A stretch of 64,000 nt of DNA from Aequitasia sp047973235 (lineage in GTDB: Bacteria > Bacillota > Clostridia > Lachnospirales > Lachnospiraceae), in the NCBI GenBank assembly GCA_047973235.1, contig JBKEBP010000118.1, positions 10,287 through 74,286 on the forward strand. Direction: 5' to 3'. The notes beneath the pieces are model-generated. The model saw nothing but the letters and a program-made list of their open reading frames with translations. It did no database searches and had not been told where the DNA came from. Position numbers and translations under genes: made by a program. Of the stretch, positions 18,561 to 26,904 are shown one piece after another (within the stretch, counting starts at the first letter, position 1; the number at the start of each line of letters is the position of its first letter).

Positions 18561-18664
18561 CATAACCTGGTGTTACAGTGATGAAAAAACCGAAAAGGAA
18601 CCTGTGCGCAGCAGATTTCTAACTTTGCTATGATTTATTTATCAAAGCGAAGGAGGAAAAGCGC

Positions 18665-19459
18665 GTGAAGTATAGTTTATGTATTGATTTGCTTTATCTG
18701 GAGATTGGAGAAAACGGACCGATCTTCTCAGATACCAAAAAGCTGCTGGCAGGTATGGAATTAGCCAAAAAGACGGGATATCAGGCCGTCGAATTTTGGG
18801 ACTGGGATACCAGAGACCATAGGAAGCTGCTGGCCAAAAAAAGAGAGCTGAATCTGGAGGTAGCAGCCATTTGTGCAAAAGATAGAGGCACGTTAACAGA
18901 CCCGGACACTTTTGAAGAAGCAATCCGGGGAATGAAAGAAACGATTGCGGTAGCAAAAGTGTTTGATTGTCCCAATATCATAGTTACAGCAGATCCCAAC
19001 GAAAAACTTGAACGGAAGACATGCCGGGAAAATATCGTCGAGGGTTTGAAGAAACTGGCACCACTGGCCGAACAGGCAGGAGTTATGCTGGTGCTTGAAC
19101 CGATATCTGGAGGGTATTTCATCGATTCAAAAGAACCCTTTGATATTTTAAAGAGTGTTAACAGCCCGAATGTAAAGCTGCTGTATGATATATTTCACTA
19201 CCAGCTGATGGAAGGAAATATCGTCCAAACCATGAGAGAGAATATGCAGTGGATCGGACATATACACGCTGCCGGTATCCCGCGCCGAAATGAGATCACG
19301 GATGGTGAGCTGAATTATTCCTATATATTGGAGGAAATTAAGCAGGCAGGCTATGACCGCTACTTTGGAATTGAGTATTTACCGACAATGGATAAAGAAA
19401 AAGGCGTGCAGGCGTGTAAAAGATTATTGGATGAAGTATTGGAGGGAGAAAAATGTTAA
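18665..19459 (+). CDS. Sugar phosphate isomerase/epimerase (hydroxypyruvate isomerase-like TIM barrel)
   Basis: A 264-residue AP-endonuclease-2-type TIM-barrel protein of the hydroxypyruvate isomerase/xylose-isomerase-like superfamily. Metal-binding acids are seen in VMLVLEPISGGY (E near residue 143), LLYDIFHYQ (D and H near 177) and IGHIHAAGIPRR (H near 205), with a final FGIEYLPT. It begins at GTG 18665, about 9 bases after GAAGGAGG. Its last 7 bases overlap the start of the Gfo/Idh/MocA gene, a typical pairing in inositol, hydroxypyruvate or rare-sugar catabolism. The exact reaction is not determined. Confidence 0.85.
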   Translation: MKYSLCIDLLYLEIGENGPIFSDTKKLLAGMELAKKTGYQAVEFWDWDTRDHRKLLAKKRELNLEVAAICAKDRGTLTDPDTFEEAIRGMKETIAVAKVFDCPNIIVTADPNEKLERKTCRENIVEGLKKLAPLAEQAGVMLVLEPISGGYFIDSKEPFDILKSVNSPNVKLLYDIFHYQLMEGNIVQTMRENMQWIGHIHAAGIPRRNEITDGELNYSYILEEIKQAGYDRYFGIEYLPTMDKEKGVQACKRLLDEVLEGEKC

Positions 19460-20514
19460 AGGTTGGAATTATTGGAATCGGAGTTATCGCTACAACCAAG
19501 CATATTCCGTCATTGCTTAAAAGAGACGATGTAGAAATTAAGGCGTTATGCGATATTGATTTGATGAAATGTGAGGAAGCTAAAAACAAATTTGAACTGG
19601 ATGCCAAAATCTATAGCGCTTATGAAGAGTTATGTGGTGACCAGGAACTTGATGTGATACATATCTGCACGCCAAATCCACTGCACTGCGAAATGACATT
19701 AAAGGCTCTTGAATCTGGCAAGCATGTACACTGTGAGAAGCCGATGACCTGCACGTATACCGACGCTGTAAAAATGCTGGAAGCAGCAAAGACGGTGGGA
19801 AAAAAGCTGACCGTTGGCCTGCAGTGGCGGTACAACCCGGCACCGATTTACCTTAAGGAGCTAATTAAACAGGGGACCTTCGGGGATATATATTACATGA
19901 AGTCTCAGCAGCTTCGCCCCCGCAGATTACCGGCTTACGGGGCATATACGAATAAGGCGCTAAACGGTGGTGGAGTTCTGATGGACGGCGGACCGCATTC
20001 AATCGATTTGCCGATGTGGCTGACGGATAACTATGAAGTGGCCAGCGTTCGCGGTGTCACCTATGATAAAATGAAGTATTTTCCGGAGGGAAATGATTTG
20101 GGACCGTGGGATCCGGAGAACTTTGATGTGGAAGACACGGCAATGGCGATGATTACTATGAAAAACGGGATGGTGATCTACATGGAGACCGCATGGCTGA
20201 TTAATATGATTCAGGAGGCACCAGGAGTGGTTGCGTCGGTAGCCGGAACAAAGGCAGGCGCAGACATGGTCGGCCCCAAATTTGGCTCATCGCTGCGCGT
20301 GAATCGGTATATTGACGGAAAGCTCGATATATCGAGTCCGGAAGTGCCCGCGCAGGCAGATAATATGAATGATTATGATATTAACCACTGGATCGAAGCA
20401 ATTAAAAATGATAGTGATCCGGCAGTGCTTCCGGAACAGGCAGCAGTGGTGACACGGGTTATTGAGGCTATCTATGAATCGGCGGCAACGGGGGAGACAG
20501 TTTTGTTTGATTAG
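19453..20514 (+). CDS. Gfo/Idh/MocA-family oxidoreductase
   Basis: A 353-residue NAD(P)-dependent sugar dehydrogenase. The N-terminal Rossmann motif is VGIIGIGVIATTKHIPSLL (residues 3-21) and the conserved EKP catalytic lysine is in HVHCEKPM (about residue 95). GGGVLMDGGPHSIDLPMWL gives the DxGxHxxD-like motif of the C-terminal domain. It is translationally coupled to the upstream TIM-barrel isomerase (7-base overlap), implying a two-step conversion of one polyol or sugar. No transporter accompanies the pair. Substrate unknown. Confidence 0.88.
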   Translation: MLKVGIIGIGVIATTKHIPSLLKRDDVEIKALCDIDLMKCEEAKNKFELDAKIYSAYEELCGDQELDVIHICTPNPLHCEMTLKALESGKHVHCEKPMTCTYTDAVKMLEAAKTVGKKLTVGLQWRYNPAPIYLKELIKQGTFGDIYYMKSQQLRPRRLPAYGAYTNKALNGGGVLMDGGPHSIDLPMWLTDNYEVASVRGVTYDKMKYFPEGNDLGPWDPENFDVEDTAMAMITMKNGMVIYMETAWLINMIQEAPGVVASVAGTKAGADMVGPKFGSSLRVNRYIDGKLDISSPEVPAQADNMNDYDINHWIEAIKNDSDPAVLPEQAAVVTRVIEAIYESAATGETVLFD

Positions 20515-20587
20515 TTCGGGAATTGTGATGACATTACTATGGAAAATGGTAGTACATTTTGTTATACTCTCAAGTTTGGAAGTAAAA

Positions 20588-20900
20588 GGGGCTGTCGGTA
20601 AATAGGGCGGATTCTAAAATAGGGAGATGATAACTCGAAAACGAGTTATCATCTCCCTAAAACTTTATAAAAAGAGAAAAAAAGTGGCTAATTTCAACCA
20701 CTTTTTCTCCGTTACATTGTATAATGTAACTATGCAAAAAACTAATTATTATTATAACGAATTCTTTGAAAAAGGGCAACTTAAAATTCATTTTGATCTG
20801 TATCAAATAGGTTTGCAGTCAGACGATCCAGTCTATACCCTTAAAAAAGTTTTGGAGGATTTAAACTATACTGGCGTGTTGGCTCAGTGTTCGAACAATG
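20588..20900 (+). mobile_element. Truncated insertion sequence with N-terminal transposase fragment
   Basis: GGGGCTGTCGGTAAAT at 20588 resembles the left end of IS1182-type elements. A perfect hairpin follows, and then from ATG 20732 the frame reads MQKTNYYYNEFFEKGQL, FDLYQIGLQSDDPVYTLKKV and LNYTGVLAQCSNNGT, which I recognise as the start of an IS1182/IS5-like transposase. The transposase stops matching after about 57 residues, and the frame then runs without a stop into the phosphatase gene. No right end is visible, so the element is a dead remnant. Confidence 0.65.
20621..20658. repeat. Perfect 17-bp inverted repeat at the IS remnant
   Basis: AGGGAGATGATAACTCG (20621-20637) and its exact complement (20642-20658) surround an AAAA loop. 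It has no long T tract. It lies between the left end and the transposase start, where some IS elements carry a hairpin that blocks read-through transcription. It may also terminate the upstream dehydrogenase transcript. Confidence 0.7.
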
Positions 20901-20932
20901 GAACCCTACTAACCACAAGGAGAAATAAGAAC

Positions 20933-21397
20933 ATGACAAAAATACTATTCATCTGCCACGGCAATATATGTCGTTCGCCGATGGCAGAATTCGTTTTTAA
21001 AGACATGGTAGAAAAAAGAGGACTTGCCGATTGCTTTCATATAGAGTCAGCGGCTACAAGTAGAGAAGAGATAGGCAATCAGCCGCACTATGGGACGCGC
21101 AAGATACTGGATGATCTTGGCATTGATTACAGTGATAAGCGTGCGAGGCAAATAAAATATGATGACTATGACAAGTTTGACTATCTTATAGGTATGGATA
21201 CTTATAATCTAAGAAATATGAATCGAATGTTTGACAATGACCCCGAAAGCAAGTTATATTTATTACTAGAATTTGCCGGAGAAGATGGAGACATCGCAGA
21301 TCCTTGGTATACTAACAAATTCGATACAACATATAGAGATGTTGTAAAAGGTTGCGAAGCCTTATTAAATAGACTTATGGAGGAAGAAAATGAGTAA
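20933..21397 (+). CDS. Low-molecular-weight protein-tyrosine phosphatase
   Basis: A 154-residue cytoplasmic phosphatase. The P-loop CX5R is CHGNICRS at residues 8-15, with the nucleophilic cysteine at 8, and the general-acid DP occurs in IADPWY near residue 125. I place the start at ATG 20933, after CACAAGGAG, rather than accepting the continuous frame from 20627, because the upstream part encodes transposase residues. The last 8 bases overlap asnA, so the two are cotranscribed. Members remove phosphate from tyrosine (or arginine) in proteins. The partner here is unknown. Confidence 0.88.
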   Translation: MTKILFICHGNICRSPMAEFVFKDMVEKRGLADCFHIESAATSREEIGNQPHYGTRKILDDLGIDYSDKRARQIKYDDYDKFDYLIGMDTYNLRNMNRMFDNDPESKLYLLLEFAGEDGDIADPWYTNKFDTTYRDVVKGCEALLNRLMEEENE

Positions 21398-22397
21398 GAT
21401 TACTATACCGGATGGATACAAATCAGTACTGGATTTATATGAAACACAGGTGGCCATAGGAAAGTTACGCCATATTTTTCAAGATCATTTGGCAGCGGCT
21501 CTTAGCCTTAAGAGGGTATCCGCACCACTTTTTGTAGATCCTGCCTCGGGATTAAATGACGATTTAAATGGTGTAGAACGTCCGGTTTCATTTGAAATGA
21601 AAGAAACCGGTAAGACAGCACAGGTGGTTCATTCACTAGCTAAGTGGAAGAGAATGGCGCTCAAAGAATATGATTTCTATGCAGGAAATGGTTTGTACAC
21701 TGATATGAACGCCATCAGAAGAGATGAGGAATTATCCAATATTCATTCAGTATATGTGGATCAGTGGGACTGGGAAAAGGTTATAACAAGAGATCAAAGA
21801 ACACTGGAGTATTTGAAAGAAACGGTTGATAAAATAGTAGGTGCAATATATGATAGCGCAAATGATATATGTGCTATCTATCCGACATTATCAAATACTC
21901 TAAAGAGAAAAGTGACTTATATAACTACTCAGGAATTAGAGGATAGATATCCCGATAAAACTCCAAAAGAGAGAGAAAATGCTATTGCCAAGGAATATGG
22001 CACAGTATTTATTATGCAAATCGGAGACAAACTTAAATCGGGTGAAAAACATGATGGAAGAGCACCTGATTATGATGATTGGGCATTAAATGGAGATATA
22101 ATATTCTGGAACGATGTCTTGCAACATGCATTTGAAATATCTTCAATGGGTATTCGTGTTGATGAGAAGTCTTTGGATGAGCAGCTAAATAAAGCCGGAT
22201 GTAACGAAAGAAGAGAACTACCATTCCATAAAATGCTTCTTAATAATGAATTACCATTAACGATAGGCGGTGGTATTGGTCAATCAAGAATGTGTATGTT
22301 ATTACTACATAAAGCTCATATCGGTGAAGTGCAAAGTTCACTTTGGGATGATGATACTTTAAAGAGATGTAAAGAGGCAGGAATAAAAATACTTTAA
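21390..22397 (+). CDS. asnA: Aspartate--ammonia ligase (asparagine synthetase A)
   Basis: A 335-residue ATP-dependent enzyme making asparagine from aspartate and ammonia. It has the class II tRNA-synthetase-like fold of AsnA: PLFVDPASGLNDDLNGVERP near residue 47, FEMKETGKTAQVVHSLAKWK (about 70-90) and the terminal motif TIGGGIGQSRMCMLLL (about 290-305). Length matches the family. GAGGAAGAAA precedes the ATG, which overlaps the phosphatase gene by 8 bases. Free asparagine can therefore be made, which is interesting beside the transamidation operon at 35-40.7 kb. Confidence 0.94.
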   Translation: MSKITIPDGYKSVLDLYETQVAIGKLRHIFQDHLAAALSLKRVSAPLFVDPASGLNDDLNGVERPVSFEMKETGKTAQVVHSLAKWKRMALKEYDFYAGNGLYTDMNAIRRDEELSNIHSVYVDQWDWEKVITRDQRTLEYLKETVDKIVGAIYDSANDICAIYPTLSNTLKRKVTYITTQELEDRYPDKTPKERENAIAKEYGTVFIMQIGDKLKSGEKHDGRAPDYDDWALNGDIIFWNDVLQHAFEISSMGIRVDEKSLDEQLNKAGCNERRELPFHKMLLNNELPLTIGGGIGQSRMCMLLLHKAHIGEVQSSLWDDDTLKRCKEAGIKIL

Positions 22398-22509
22398 TTG
22401 AATAATTTTTAGCGAAATAGCGACATATGGCTACCATGAGGTGTTTATTTTTAAAACATTTTGTGGTAGTTTTTATATGATCCCTAAAAATACCACAAAG
22501 GTAATTATC

Positions 22510-23466
22510 ATGAAAAAGAAATGTATATTAATATTTTCACTTAGTATATTGTCATTGTTTTTAGTTACAACTATAGTAGTTACAAATCAAAGAAAGAATA
22601 GTGAACACCTTATTTTTGGTGCGACTTATATGACAATGAACAATCCATATTTTACAGCATTGAACGATAGTATAAAAGAAGTGGTTGAAAGCAATGGAGA
22701 TACTTTAATTACTAGAGATCCTCTACAAGATCAGGATAAGCAGAACCAACAGATAAAGGCAATGATTAAGGAAGGTATGGATGTTTTATTTCTTAACCCT
22801 GTTGATTGGAAGGATGTAAGGAGTGTCGTCAAGCTGTGTGAAAGTCATAATATACCGGTTTTTGCTGTTGATACGAATATATATGATACAAAAGATATGG
22901 AAGCTGTTATTTCAACGATAGCATCTGATAACTACAATGCCGGTGTACAGTGTGCAAAAGACATGAAGAGCAAAACGGATAGTGCTGATATAGTGATAAT
23001 TAATCATACAGACATTAATTCCACTAATCTAAGAGTTGAAGGGTTTCGAGATACATTAGAAGGAAATCCCAATTATAAAGTTGTAGAATATCGTGATTCT
23101 ACGACGGAATTAGAAGTAGCTATGTCGGAAATGGAGGACATAATACATGAAGGCAAGAAGTTTGATGTAGTACTTGGAGGGAATGATCCAACTGCACTAG
23201 GTTGCCTAGCTGCTATGCAAAAGCTAGGCTATGAGGAGCCGGTTCTCATTTATGGAATTGATGGTTCTCCCGATGCCAAGGCTATGCTTAAAGCGGGATA
23301 CATGGAAGGGACCTGTGCTCAGTCTCCAAATCAGATTGGTACAGTTGCAGCTGAAACGGCTTATAAATATTTAGGTGGACAAAAAGTTGATTCTAATATT
23401 ATGATTCCGGTTAATCTGATTACGAAGGAAAATTTAAAAAACTATGATTTGACCGAATGGCAATAG
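22510..23466 (+). CDS. Membrane-anchored sugar-binding sensor protein (RbsB/XylF-like)
   Basis: A 318-residue periplasmic-binding-protein fold (Peripla_BP_4 type) with an N-terminal hydrophobic helix (about 5-25) and no lipobox cysteine, so it is probably held in the membrane. Motifs such as MTMNNPYFTALND, ASDNYNAGVQCAKDM, GGNDPTALGCLAAMQ and YGIDGSPDAKAML closely parallel those of the importer lipoprotein at 26905. It sits 3 bases before a histidine kinase gene. The arrangement resembles XylFII-LytS sensing in clostridia, in which a binding protein presents sugar to the kinase. The start at ATG 22510 follows AAAGG; a longer frame from 22441 lacks a good signal. Confidence 0.83.
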   Translation: MKKKCILIFSLSILSLFLVTTIVVTNQRKNSEHLIFGATYMTMNNPYFTALNDSIKEVVESNGDTLITRDPLQDQDKQNQQIKAMIKEGMDVLFLNPVDWKDVRSVVKLCESHNIPVFAVDTNIYDTKDMEAVISTIASDNYNAGVQCAKDMKSKTDSADIVIINHTDINSTNLRVEGFRDTLEGNPNYKVVEYRDSTTELEVAMSEMEDIIHEGKKFDVVLGGNDPTALGCLAAMQKLGYEEPVLIYGIDGSPDAKAMLKAGYMEGTCAQSPNQIGTVAAETAYKYLGGQKVDSNIMIPVNLITKENLKNYDLTEWQ

Positions 23467-23469
23467 GAG

Positions 23470-24798
23470 ATGAAAATGCAAAGAAGTATGTCAAAGTATA
23501 TAGAATATACGATGTTACTATTTAACATTTTTGTAGTTGTTTTACTTTCGGCATTCATGTACTCAACAACTTGGAATATTGTGTCAAATAATGATGCAAA
23601 GAGCTTTTTGGAGCAGGTAAATGCGATACCGGGTAATTCCGGTTATATACTGTATATAAACTATATTTTGATTACAATATTATTTATATCATATTGTTGC
23701 CGAGAAACTATATTTAAAGACAATATTGCATTTCAGAGTATCTCTCTTGCTACTGATTTTATTATTAGCCTTATAATAGTGTATTTATTAGGATTTAACT
23801 ATAACGGTATACTACTATGGGTATTTGCCAATACTATTTCCAAGCTCAAACAGAGTAGGGAAAAGTATGGAATAATAATAGTAGCACTAGTCAGCTATGT
23901 AATTACAAGTCAAGGATTGATAGGTTTAAATAGAAATATTTATTCTCTAAATGATTACATACAATATTATGATATAAGAATCCAAAGATATCTAACAGGT
24001 ATCTATACCATTATTACATCGTTTAATATTATACTCTTTATAATATACTGCGTATATATATTGCTTGTACAAATGGGGGCGTTGAGCCAGATTCAACATC
24101 TAAACCGGAAACTGACAAGTACAAATGAACAATTACTAAAGGCAAATTCTAAGCTTCAAAATTATGCTGACATCAAAGAAAAAATGGGTGAAACAAAGGA
24201 GCGGAACAGATTAGCTAGAGAAATTCACGATACACTAGGCCATACTTTAACAGGAATATCAGCCGGTATAGATGCATGTATAGCAACTATTGATCTTTCG
24301 CCGGAGGATACGAAAAGACAACTGACTGTAATCTCGCAAGTAACACGAGATGGGATTGATGAAGTGAGACAATCTGTAAGTGAGCTAAGACCCGATGCAT
24401 TAGAAAGATTAAATCTTTCAAGTGCGATTGAATCAATGATTTCAAAATTCGAATCTATGACTAAAGTCAAAATACACTATCAAAATGAGATTCAAAAATT
24501 AAAATTTGATACGGACGAAGAGGATGCTATATATAGAGTGATTCAGGAAAGCATAACGAATTCAGTCAGACATGGAGCTGCAGACAATATTTATGTAAAT
24601 ATATCTAAACAATATTCAGATATAGAAATAACAATTCAAGATGATGGCAAAGGAGCTCCGAATTTTGTTAAAGGATTTGGAACAAAACATATAATAGAAA
24701 GAGTTGGTCTACTAAATGGAAAGGTAAATTTTGATGGAAGTGACGGCTTTAAGACAGAGGTATGTATTCCAATAAGGTGGGGTGAAGAATATGATTAA
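23470..24798 (+). CDS. Sensor histidine kinase (HisKA_3/NarL-type)
   Basis: A 442-residue membrane kinase. About six hydrophobic segments fill residues 10-210, followed by a coiled coil (QIQHLNRKLTSTNEQLLKA). The HisKA_3 dimerisation domain has the phosphoacceptor histidine in LAREIHDTLGHTLTG (near residue 255). The HATPase domain includes IQESITNSVRHGA (N box) and IQDDGKGA (D box). The gene lies between a membrane-anchored binding protein and a NarL-type response regulator, forming a three-part sugar-sensing system. The multi-spanning sensor region has only short external loops, which fits signal input from the binding protein rather than direct sugar binding. Confidence 0.9.
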   Translation: MKMQRSMSKYIEYTMLLFNIFVVVLLSAFMYSTTWNIVSNNDAKSFLEQVNAIPGNSGYILYINYILITILFISYCCRETIFKDNIAFQSISLATDFIISLIIVYLLGFNYNGILLWVFANTISKLKQSREKYGIIIVALVSYVITSQGLIGLNRNIYSLNDYIQYYDIRIQRYLTGIYTIITSFNIILFIIYCVYILLVQMGALSQIQHLNRKLTSTNEQLLKANSKLQNYADIKEKMGETKERNRLAREIHDTLGHTLTGISAGIDACIATIDLSPEDTKRQLTVISQVTRDGIDEVRQSVSELRPDALERLNLSSAIESMISKFESMTKVKIHYQNEIQKLKFDTDEEDAIYRVIQESITNSVRHGAADNIYVNISKQYSDIEITIQDDGKGAPNFVKGFGTKHIIERVGLLNGKVNFDGSDGFKTEVCIPIRWGEEYD

Positions 24799-25465
24799 AG
24801 TTCTAATAGCTGATGATCAGGAATTGATTAGAGAAAGCTTGGGAATTGTATTGAAAACCAAGGAGTTTATTGAGGTTACGGATACAGTAAGCAATGGACA
24901 AGAAGTTATAGCTAGTATAAGAAAGAATAGGCCTGATATAATTCTTATGGACATCCGAATGCCTAAAATGGATGGCGTGCAATGTACTAAGATTATAAAG
25001 GAGAACTATCAGGAGATTAAGATAATAATATTGACGACTTTTGATGATGATGAATACGTATATAACGCACTTAAATATGGCGCGAGCGGATATCTTCTTA
25101 AAGGTATTTCAATGGATGGATTAGTTGATGCCATTCAAACAGTGTACAGCGGTCAGGCAATGATAAATAAAGATATTGCAACAAAGGTACTAAAGCTCTT
25201 TTCTCAAATTGCAAAAGCTGACTATACTATTCAGGTTAAGAAAGAATTGGCAATGAAACTAACAGAAACGGAAAAGAATATAATTAGAGAAGTGGGTAGG
25301 GGTGCTTCAAACAGAGAAATATCTGATAGGTTATCCCTATCTGAGGGAACTGTAAGGAATTATTTGAGTATGATACTTAATAAATTAGATTTAAGAGATA
25401 GGACACAGCTGGCAATATGGGCAGTTCAAACACAAGTAAATATCAGGAGAAGGTATTATGCATAG
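24791..25465 (+). CDS. NarL/LuxR-type response regulator
   Basis: A 224-residue two-domain regulator. The receiver domain has ADDQELIRE at the acidic pocket, the phosphoacceptor aspartate in IILMDIRMPKMDG (about residue 54) and the lysine in SGYLLKG. The C-terminal LuxR helix-turn-helix includes GASNREISDRLSLSEGTVRN (about 170-190). I use ATG 24791, which overlaps the kinase stop by 8 bases and follows GGGGTG, rather than the GTG at 24782. It probably activates the nearby ABC sugar-uptake operon starting at 26905. Confidence 0.92.
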   Translation: MIKVLIADDQELIRESLGIVLKTKEFIEVTDTVSNGQEVIASIRKNRPDIILMDIRMPKMDGVQCTKIIKENYQEIKIIILTTFDDDEYVYNALKYGASGYLLKGISMDGLVDAIQTVYSGQAMINKDIATKVLKLFSQIAKADYTIQVKKELAMKLTETEKNIIREVGRGASNREISDRLSLSEGTVRNYLSMILNKLDLRDRTQLAIWAVQTQVNIRRRYYA

Positions 25466-26774
25466 GAATAAGAAAATGATTTCCGGTATTATAGCTACAG
25501 TTTTATTCGTGACAATATTATCAGGAATAGCAATAAATAAAAAAAGCGAACCAACTGTTCTAACGTTTGGAATATTTGCACAAAGTAACTGGGGAGTAGC
25601 AAATGCATCTGTCTATAGGATTTATGATCAGGCTATTGACAAATTTGAAAAAGAGCACCCGGGAGTTAAGATAAAATATGAAAGTGGAATCAGAAAGGAC
25701 GATTATTCTGAGTGGCTTTCAGGAAAAGCATTGACCGGAGATGAACCGGATGTATTTATGATATTGTCCGAAGACTTTTATAAGTATGCTCAATTAGGAC
25801 TATTAGATGGATTAGATAATGTAATAGCAAACGATTCTAACTTTAATCCGAATTCTTTTTATGGTGAAACAATACAAATGGGAGTGTATAAAGATAGTCA
25901 ATATGCATTACCGTTTGAGACGGTGCCGAAGCTTATGTTTGTTAATAAATCGCTGCTGGAAAAAGAGGGAATAGATGTACCGAGCAAAAACTGGACATGG
26001 GAAGACCTAAAAGAAATTGCCACTAAAGTAACTAAGGATACAAATGGAGATGGTGTAATTGACCAATTCGGCACATGTAATTATACTTGGCAGGAGGCAT
26101 TGTACTCTGATAATGCTACAATTTTCGATGATGATGGAAGAAGTGCATCACTATCTGATAGAAAGTCCACAGAAGCTATTAAGTTCGCTAAGGATATATC
26201 CGATTTGAATCAAGGAATAGAGGTTACGGCAGATGATTTTAACGCCGGAAATGTTGCCTTCATGCCTTTGATGTTTTCAGAATACAGAACTTATAAAACA
26301 TATCCATATAAAATAAAAAAATATACTGATTTTCGCTGGGATTGTACTACAATGCCGGCAGGACCAAACGGAGGAAATATATCAGAGGTAGATGCACTGT
26401 TAATGGGAATTTCAAGTAAAACTACGAACAAAGAATTATCATGGGAGTTTTTAAAACTCCTTACCCAAGATGAGGAGATTCAACGACTGAATTTGGAATA
26501 CTCACAAGCAGCTTCAGTTTTAAAGTCCGTGACAGGAAGTCAATATGCTGAGGATACTATAAGGGAAAACATGGATGCATCTGATAAGGTTATAGAGTAT
26601 AGACTCCTTGATGATGTTATGGAAAATGGTAAATCAAGCTCGAAATTTCCAAAGTATGAAGACGCACTGGAAATCGCTGATAATCGAATAAACCAAACAT
26701 ATAAAGAAGAAAAAAATATTAAAAGCTCAATGAAGATTCTGGAATTGGATTTAATAAAATATCTGAATAACTGA
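25458..26774 (+). CDS. Extracellular solute-binding protein, family 1
   Basis: A 438-residue sugar-binding protein of the maltose-type (SBP_bac_1) fold. An N-terminal hydrophobic anchor (residues 7-25) without a lipobox cysteine is followed by VYRIYDQAIDKFEKEHPGVK, PDVFMILSEDFYKYAQLGLL, WTWEDLKEIATKVTKD and a late MGISSKTTNKELSWEFLKLL motif. It overlaps the response regulator by 8 bases and lacks any ABC permease partner of its type nearby. It may therefore be a second sensory binding protein rather than an importer component. A terminator follows immediately. Confidence 0.83.
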   Translation: MHRNKKMISGIIATVLFVTILSGIAINKKSEPTVLTFGIFAQSNWGVANASVYRIYDQAIDKFEKEHPGVKIKYESGIRKDDYSEWLSGKALTGDEPDVFMILSEDFYKYAQLGLLDGLDNVIANDSNFNPNSFYGETIQMGVYKDSQYALPFETVPKLMFVNKSLLEKEGIDVPSKNWTWEDLKEIATKVTKDTNGDGVIDQFGTCNYTWQEALYSDNATIFDDDGRSASLSDRKSTEAIKFAKDISDLNQGIEVTADDFNAGNVAFMPLMFSEYRTYKTYPYKIKKYTDFRWDCTTMPAGPNGGNISEVDALLMGISSKTTNKELSWEFLKLLTQDEEIQRLNLEYSQAASVLKSVTGSQYAEDTIRENMDASDKVIEYRLLDDVMENGKSSSKFPKYEDALEIADNRINQTYKEEKNIKSSMKILELDLIKYLNN

Positions 26775-26778
26775 TAGT

Positions 26779-26822
26779 GTTACAATTGTCATTTGATTTG
26801 ATGACAATTGTAACGCTTTTTT
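26779..26822 (+). terminator. Rho-independent terminator after the sensor operon
   Basis: GTTACAATTGTCAT (26779-26792) pairs perfectly with ATGACAATTGTAAC (26801-26814), followed by GCTTTTTTA. It separates the sensory genes from the importer operon, so the importer needs its own promoter in 26823-26890. Confidence 0.92.
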
Positions 26823-26904
26823 AGTTACAAAGTATAGGTGTTGTTTTAAACATTTGGAGTTATTATCCCTATAACAAAATAAATCCGTAGGAGGAAAACA
26901 AAAG

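Noticed and set aside
20627..20932. N-terminal extension of the phosphatase gene giving a 256-residue protein
   Set aside because: The extension encodes transposase residues and an inverted repeat, and a good ribosome binding site sits directly before ATG 20933.
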